From: Alphaproteobacteria bacterium
GTDB lineage: Bacteria; Pseudomonadota; Alphaproteobacteria; Rs-D84
Direction: 5' to 3'
Assembly: GCA_017383325.1 (NCBI GenBank)
Contig: JAFNYG010000079.1
Location: forward strand, 1 to 5,638
Length of the DNA: 5,638 nt
Under the pieces are notes generated by a model, which saw nothing but the letters and a program-made list of their open reading frames with translations, was not told the origin of the DNA and made no database searches. Made by a program: the position numbers and the translations under genes. This document shows, piece after piece, positions 3,090-5,638 of the stretch (the stretch's first letter is position 1; every line of letters starts with the position of its first letter).

Positions 3090-5638
3090 ATGTCAAGATT
3101 TCTGCGCCTTTGCGCGTTTTTATCCGTAGTGTTTTTTTCAACCAATGTGTTTGCGGCGGGGTATGTGTGTTCACCGTTACAAAAATATACGTCATGTAAA
3201 CCAGGCTATTATATGACCTATAATGGTAATCCTGATTCATCGCCAAAGTTTGGTAACAAATGTACAATATGTCCGGCGGGATCATACTGTCCGGGCGGAA
3301 TAAACCCTGCAAAAGCGTGTGTGGCGGGAACGTATGCAGAGGGTACAGGAAATGCGGAATGTACCCTGTGTTCGGCTGGGCAGACCACCAGTGGTGCCGG
3401 TACGACCAGTAAGGCCAGTTGTGTGTCCTGTGCCAATAATAACGGTTATGTAAATGCGTGGGTGAATCCGACATGGAATTCGTCTACGAATACTGTAACT
3501 AATTTGTGTAAGGTCAGTAATTGTAAGTCCGGGTCATCTTATTCGTCTTTGAATGGACGTGGGTATTCCGGATCATGTACCGCATGTGCAGATGGCAGGT
3601 ATATGTCGAGCAGAGCTCATACAAATACATCATGTACGGCGTGTACGTCTGAGAATGGGTGGACGGCGCACACAACTATCGAGGGTGCGACAGCGGGACG
3701 ACATTGTTATTTGACACAAACACCTGCGAATTGTAGCAGTGGTGTGCTTAAGCGTACTGCGGTTAGTCAATCAAGCACAAACATCATATATTCAGATCCG
3801 CAGGTGGTCGAAGCTTTGGCGGCCAAATCGGGGGCTTATGTGGATGGTAATGTATGTTCGAACTGTCCGGCGGGGTCGTTCTGTCCGGGTGGAACGGATG
3901 AACCGACAGAGTGCGCGTTGGGGTCATATAGTACGGGGGGGACCGCAACTTGTACCGCATGTTCGGCTGGGCAGACCACCAATGGCACAGGTCAGACCAG
4001 TTGTGAAGTGGATTGTGAAAATAAAAACGATTATGTAAATAGGTGGATGAATCCATCATGGAATTCGTCTACGAATACTGTAACTAATTTATGTACGGTC
4101 AGTGCTTGTAAGGCTGGGTCGTCTCATTCAACGCTGAATGGGCGTGGATATTCCAGATCATGTACCGCATGTGCAGATGGTAAGTATATGTCGAGCGATA
4201 ACCATAGATACACGTCATGTACGGCGTGTACACCTGAAACTGGATGGACAGCGAAAACAGGTGGAACGGGTGCGACAACGGGACAAAGTTGTTATTTGAC
4301 ACAAACACCTGCGAATTGTTGTGGTGGTTTGGTTAAGCGTGCCGCAGTTAGCCTTTCGGGTACAACCATTGTTTATTTGGCAGAATCACAACTGGATACA
4401 AATAATCCCTTGACGGCCAGTCCTAGTTATTATGTAGACGGTACTGCATGTACGATATGTACGGCGGGAAACTATTGTCCAGGTGGCACGACATCCCCAC
4501 AGGCATGTCCAACGAATTGGACGTCTTATGCGGGTATAAGTTCACAGGATGACTGTCATAGTACAATTAACTTAGACCCAACAACGGGTGGGACAGTTAC
4601 TGTGGACAGCAATGGTACGACGCAGATATACGCCAAATATAATGGAACATTTTATTTGGATGCGGAATTTGCCAACCCTATGACGACGTCACAAAATCCA
4701 ATCACGACACCAACAGCAAATGGATGGGCGTTTAATGGATATGCGGGTACGACCTCTGATTGTAAATCGGGAACGCGTTATATTAACTCGAATGGTTATA
4801 AGGGTTCGAGTTTGTGGAGCAAAAACCTGAAAATGGTTGCGTGTTGGAATGCAGCAGATATGACATGCGTGGCGGGGAAATATTATAATGGCACGTCCAA
4901 GGCGTGTACGCAGTGCGAGGCTGGATACTATTGCGCGGGTGGTGGATTTACGAATAATGGTACAACCCAGGGCAGAACCGTTTGTGCAAATGGATATTAT
5001 TCAAATGCCGGCGCCAGTACGTGCAGTGCATGTGCAAATTTGGGTTCAACGGCATCAACCAATGGAACGAATTATCAGACAAATATACGTTATACCAACA
5101 GTGGTACAACCGCGGACGATCACGCAGGCACCGCGTCTTGTAAGATAACATGTCCGGCGGGGTCATTGGTGGTTACACGAAATGCGCTGTGTTCCAGTAT
5201 TTCGTCCAGTTACTATACAGGGGCGGTTGGTAAACATGGCAGTACCTCGAATGCGGCAACAAATGACTATTACAAGTTGGGTTGGTATGTTGGTGAAAAC
5301 ACATGGTCGTATGGTGATGCATTGGAACTGCGTCTGAATAACGGTGGCGATTATGTTATTAAATTCTGTGAAGATTTGCCTGTGACGACTCCGACATATG
5401 CCCAGGCTGCGCCGACAAATACAAATTACCCAAGTTTCAAGGCGGACTGGACTGTTTACTCGCTTGATGCGCATTCTGGTAAATCTGCGTGTAAGGTAAC
5501 GATTTCTGGGGGACCAATGATGGTCGGGGTACAGACGGGCAGCAGCACATTCGCCATAAACAGAACATTACAATCATGTGTGGCGGGGTCATATTGTCCG
5601 GGTGGGACGTTTGGATACCCAGAAACAGTGACAACGAC
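3090..5638 (+). CDS. Large secreted Cys-rich repeat protein, N-terminal 849 aa (3' truncated by window)
   Basis: The frame runs without a stop from ATG 3090 to the window edge (849 codons plus two bases). An in-frame TAA at 3066 leaves only GTG 3081 or ATG 3090 as starts; the Shine-Dalgarno match is weak. Residues 1-22 form a signal peptide: basic start, core LCAFLSVVFF, and a VFA site before AGY. No lipobox is seen. The mature part has about 56 cysteines. A motif C-x-A-G-x-[YF]-C-x-G-G occurs at residues 61, 259, 457, 609 and 830. Residues 58-255 and 256-453 are two related 198-residue units, and a third begins at 454. Residues about 493-586 (INLDPTTGG to GWAFNGYAG to VACW) resemble InlB B-repeats. 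Residues about 726-829 are Cys-poor and unrecognised. The modules recall GCC2/GCC3 (ephrin-receptor-like) and growth-factor-receptor Cys-rich repeats. Export and disulfide bonding are likely. An adhesin or surface-contact role is a guess; no anchor is seen because the C-terminus is missing. Confidence 0.9.
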   Translation, partial: MSRFLRLCAFLSVVFFSTNVFAAGYVCSPLQKYTSCKPGYYMTYNGNPDSSPKFGNKCTICPAGSYCPGGINPAKACVAGTYAEGTGNAECTLCSAGQTTSGAGTTSKASCVSCANNNGYVNAWVNPTWNSSTNTVTNLCKVSNCKSGSSYSSLNGRGYSGSCTACADGRYMSSRAHTNTSCTACTSENGWTAHTTIEGATAGRHCYLTQTPANCSSGVLKRTAVSQSSTNIIYSDPQVVEALAAKSGAYVDGNVCSNCPAGSFCPGGTDEPTECALGSYSTGGTATCTACSAGQTTNGTGQTSCEVDCENKNDYVNRWMNPSWNSSTNTVTNLCTVSACKAGSSHSTLNGRGYSRSCTACADGKYMSSDNHRYTSCTACTPETGWTAKTGGTGATTGQSCYLTQTPANCCGGLVKRAAVSLSGTTIVYLAESQLDTNNPLTASPSYYVDGTACTICTAGNYCPGGTTSPQACPTNWTSYAGISSQDDCHSTINLDPTTGGTVTVDSNGTTQIYAKYNGTFYLDAEFANPMTTSQNPITTPTANGWAFNGYAGTTSDCKSGTRYINSNGYKGSSLWSKNLKMVACWNAADMTCVAGKYYNGTSKACTQCEAGYYCAGGGFTNNGTTQGRTVCANGYYSNAGASTCSACANLGSTASTNGTNYQTNIRYTNSGTTADDHAGTASCKITCPAGSLVVTRNALCSSISSSYYTGAVGKHGSTSNAATNDYYKLGWYVGENTWSYGDALELRLNNGGDYVIKFCEDLPVTTPTYAQAAPTNTNYPSFKADWTVYSLDAHSGKSACKVTISGGPMMVGVQTGSSTFAINRTLQSCVAGSYCPGGTFGYPETVTT
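3261..3854 (+). repeat. Tandem coding repeat unit 1 (594 bp, 198 aa)
   Basis: This spans residues 58-255 of the secreted protein, from the CTIC cysteines to YVDGNV. Recognisable landmarks in order are CPAGSYCPGG, CSAGQTT, WNSSTNTVTNLC, LNGRGYS, SCTACADG, SCTAC and CYLTQTPANC. It has the same total length as unit 2, although its first part is three residues longer and its last part three shorter. Confidence 0.9.
3855..4448 (+). repeat. Tandem coding repeat unit 2 (594 bp, 198 aa)
   Basis: This spans residues 256-453, directly abutting unit 1, and shares its landmarks in order: CPAGSFCPGG, CSAGQTT, WNSSTNTVTNLC, LNGRGYS, SCTACADG, SCTAC and CYLTQTPANC. Two long DNA blocks are identical to unit 1: 34 bases (4057-4090 with 3472-3505) and 31 bases (4289-4319 with 3704-3734). 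Both are offset by 585 bases. The linker after CYLTQTPANC has diverged most. A third unit starts at 4449 (CTICTAGNYCPGG) but departs from the pattern after about 40 residues. Confidence 0.9.

Noticed and set aside
3052..3474. 140-codon open frame on the minus strand opposite the secreted protein
   Set aside because: It lies antisense to the repeat-protein frame. Its His/Tyr/Pro/Thr-rich product is what Cys/Gly/Thr-rich codons give when read backwards, and similar open frames recur opposite the other repeat unit (3784-4059).
3739..4038. 99-codon + strand frame inside the repeat region
   Set aside because: It is out of frame with the continuous 849-codon reading frame, has an Arg/Val-rich composition typical of a shifted frame, and has no signal or ribosome binding site of its own.
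3261..4448. CRISPR array
   Set aside because: The repeats are long, diverged at many positions and translate as one frame; there are no short identical repeats with unique spacers.
1..5638. TGA or TAG recoding
   Set aside because: TGG encodes Trp throughout, and no in-frame TGA or TAG interrupts tig or the 849-codon frame. Only the single TAG at 1024 raises the question.

Overview
The window suggests a chromosomal segment of a Gram-negative bacterium, most plausibly an uncultured, host- or gut-associated alphaproteobacterium. This taxonomic guess is inference. It rests on the trigger factor sequence, on a moderate GC content with A/T-rich intergenic DNA, and on two neighbouring Cys-rich proteins. 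No rRNA, tRNA, CRISPR array, transposase or phage gene was seen.

Layout, left to right. (1) Positions 1-1026, + strand: the C-terminal 341 codons of a Cys-rich protein of unrecognised family whose start lies before the window. Its TAG stop is followed in frame by a 15-residue Gly/Ala-rich tail before the next stop. (2) Positions 1027-1484: an intergenic stretch full of secondary structure. It holds a rho-independent terminator for gene 1, a double-hairpin REP-like element, a second GC-rich palindromic element with two competing pairings, and the terminator of the gene that follows on the other strand. (3) Positions 1485-2792, - strand: a complete tig gene encoding trigger factor, the one confidently named gene, with a clear promoter and ribosome binding site. 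It carries an unusual His/Cys-rich loop. (4) Positions 2793-3089: a divergent intergenic region with the tig promoter, a long A/T tract, a possible 41-residue ORF and a candidate promoter for the next gene. (5) Positions 3090-5638, + strand: the first 849 codons of a large secreted Cys-rich repeat protein that runs off the right edge. It has a signal peptide, two adjacent 198-residue repeat units of identical length, a third partial unit, an InlB B-repeat-like segment and five copies of a C-x-A-G-x-[YF]-C-x-G-G motif.

The genes do not form an obvious pathway. tig is a housekeeping chaperone, separately transcribed and sitting between two Cys-rich genes. The most interesting locus is the repeat protein. 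Its repeats share long identical DNA blocks offset by a multiple of three, so recombination between them would remove a unit without breaking the frame. The protein is probably exported and disulfide-bonded, and may be displayed on the surface. No previously undescribed defence or mobile system can be supported from this sequence.
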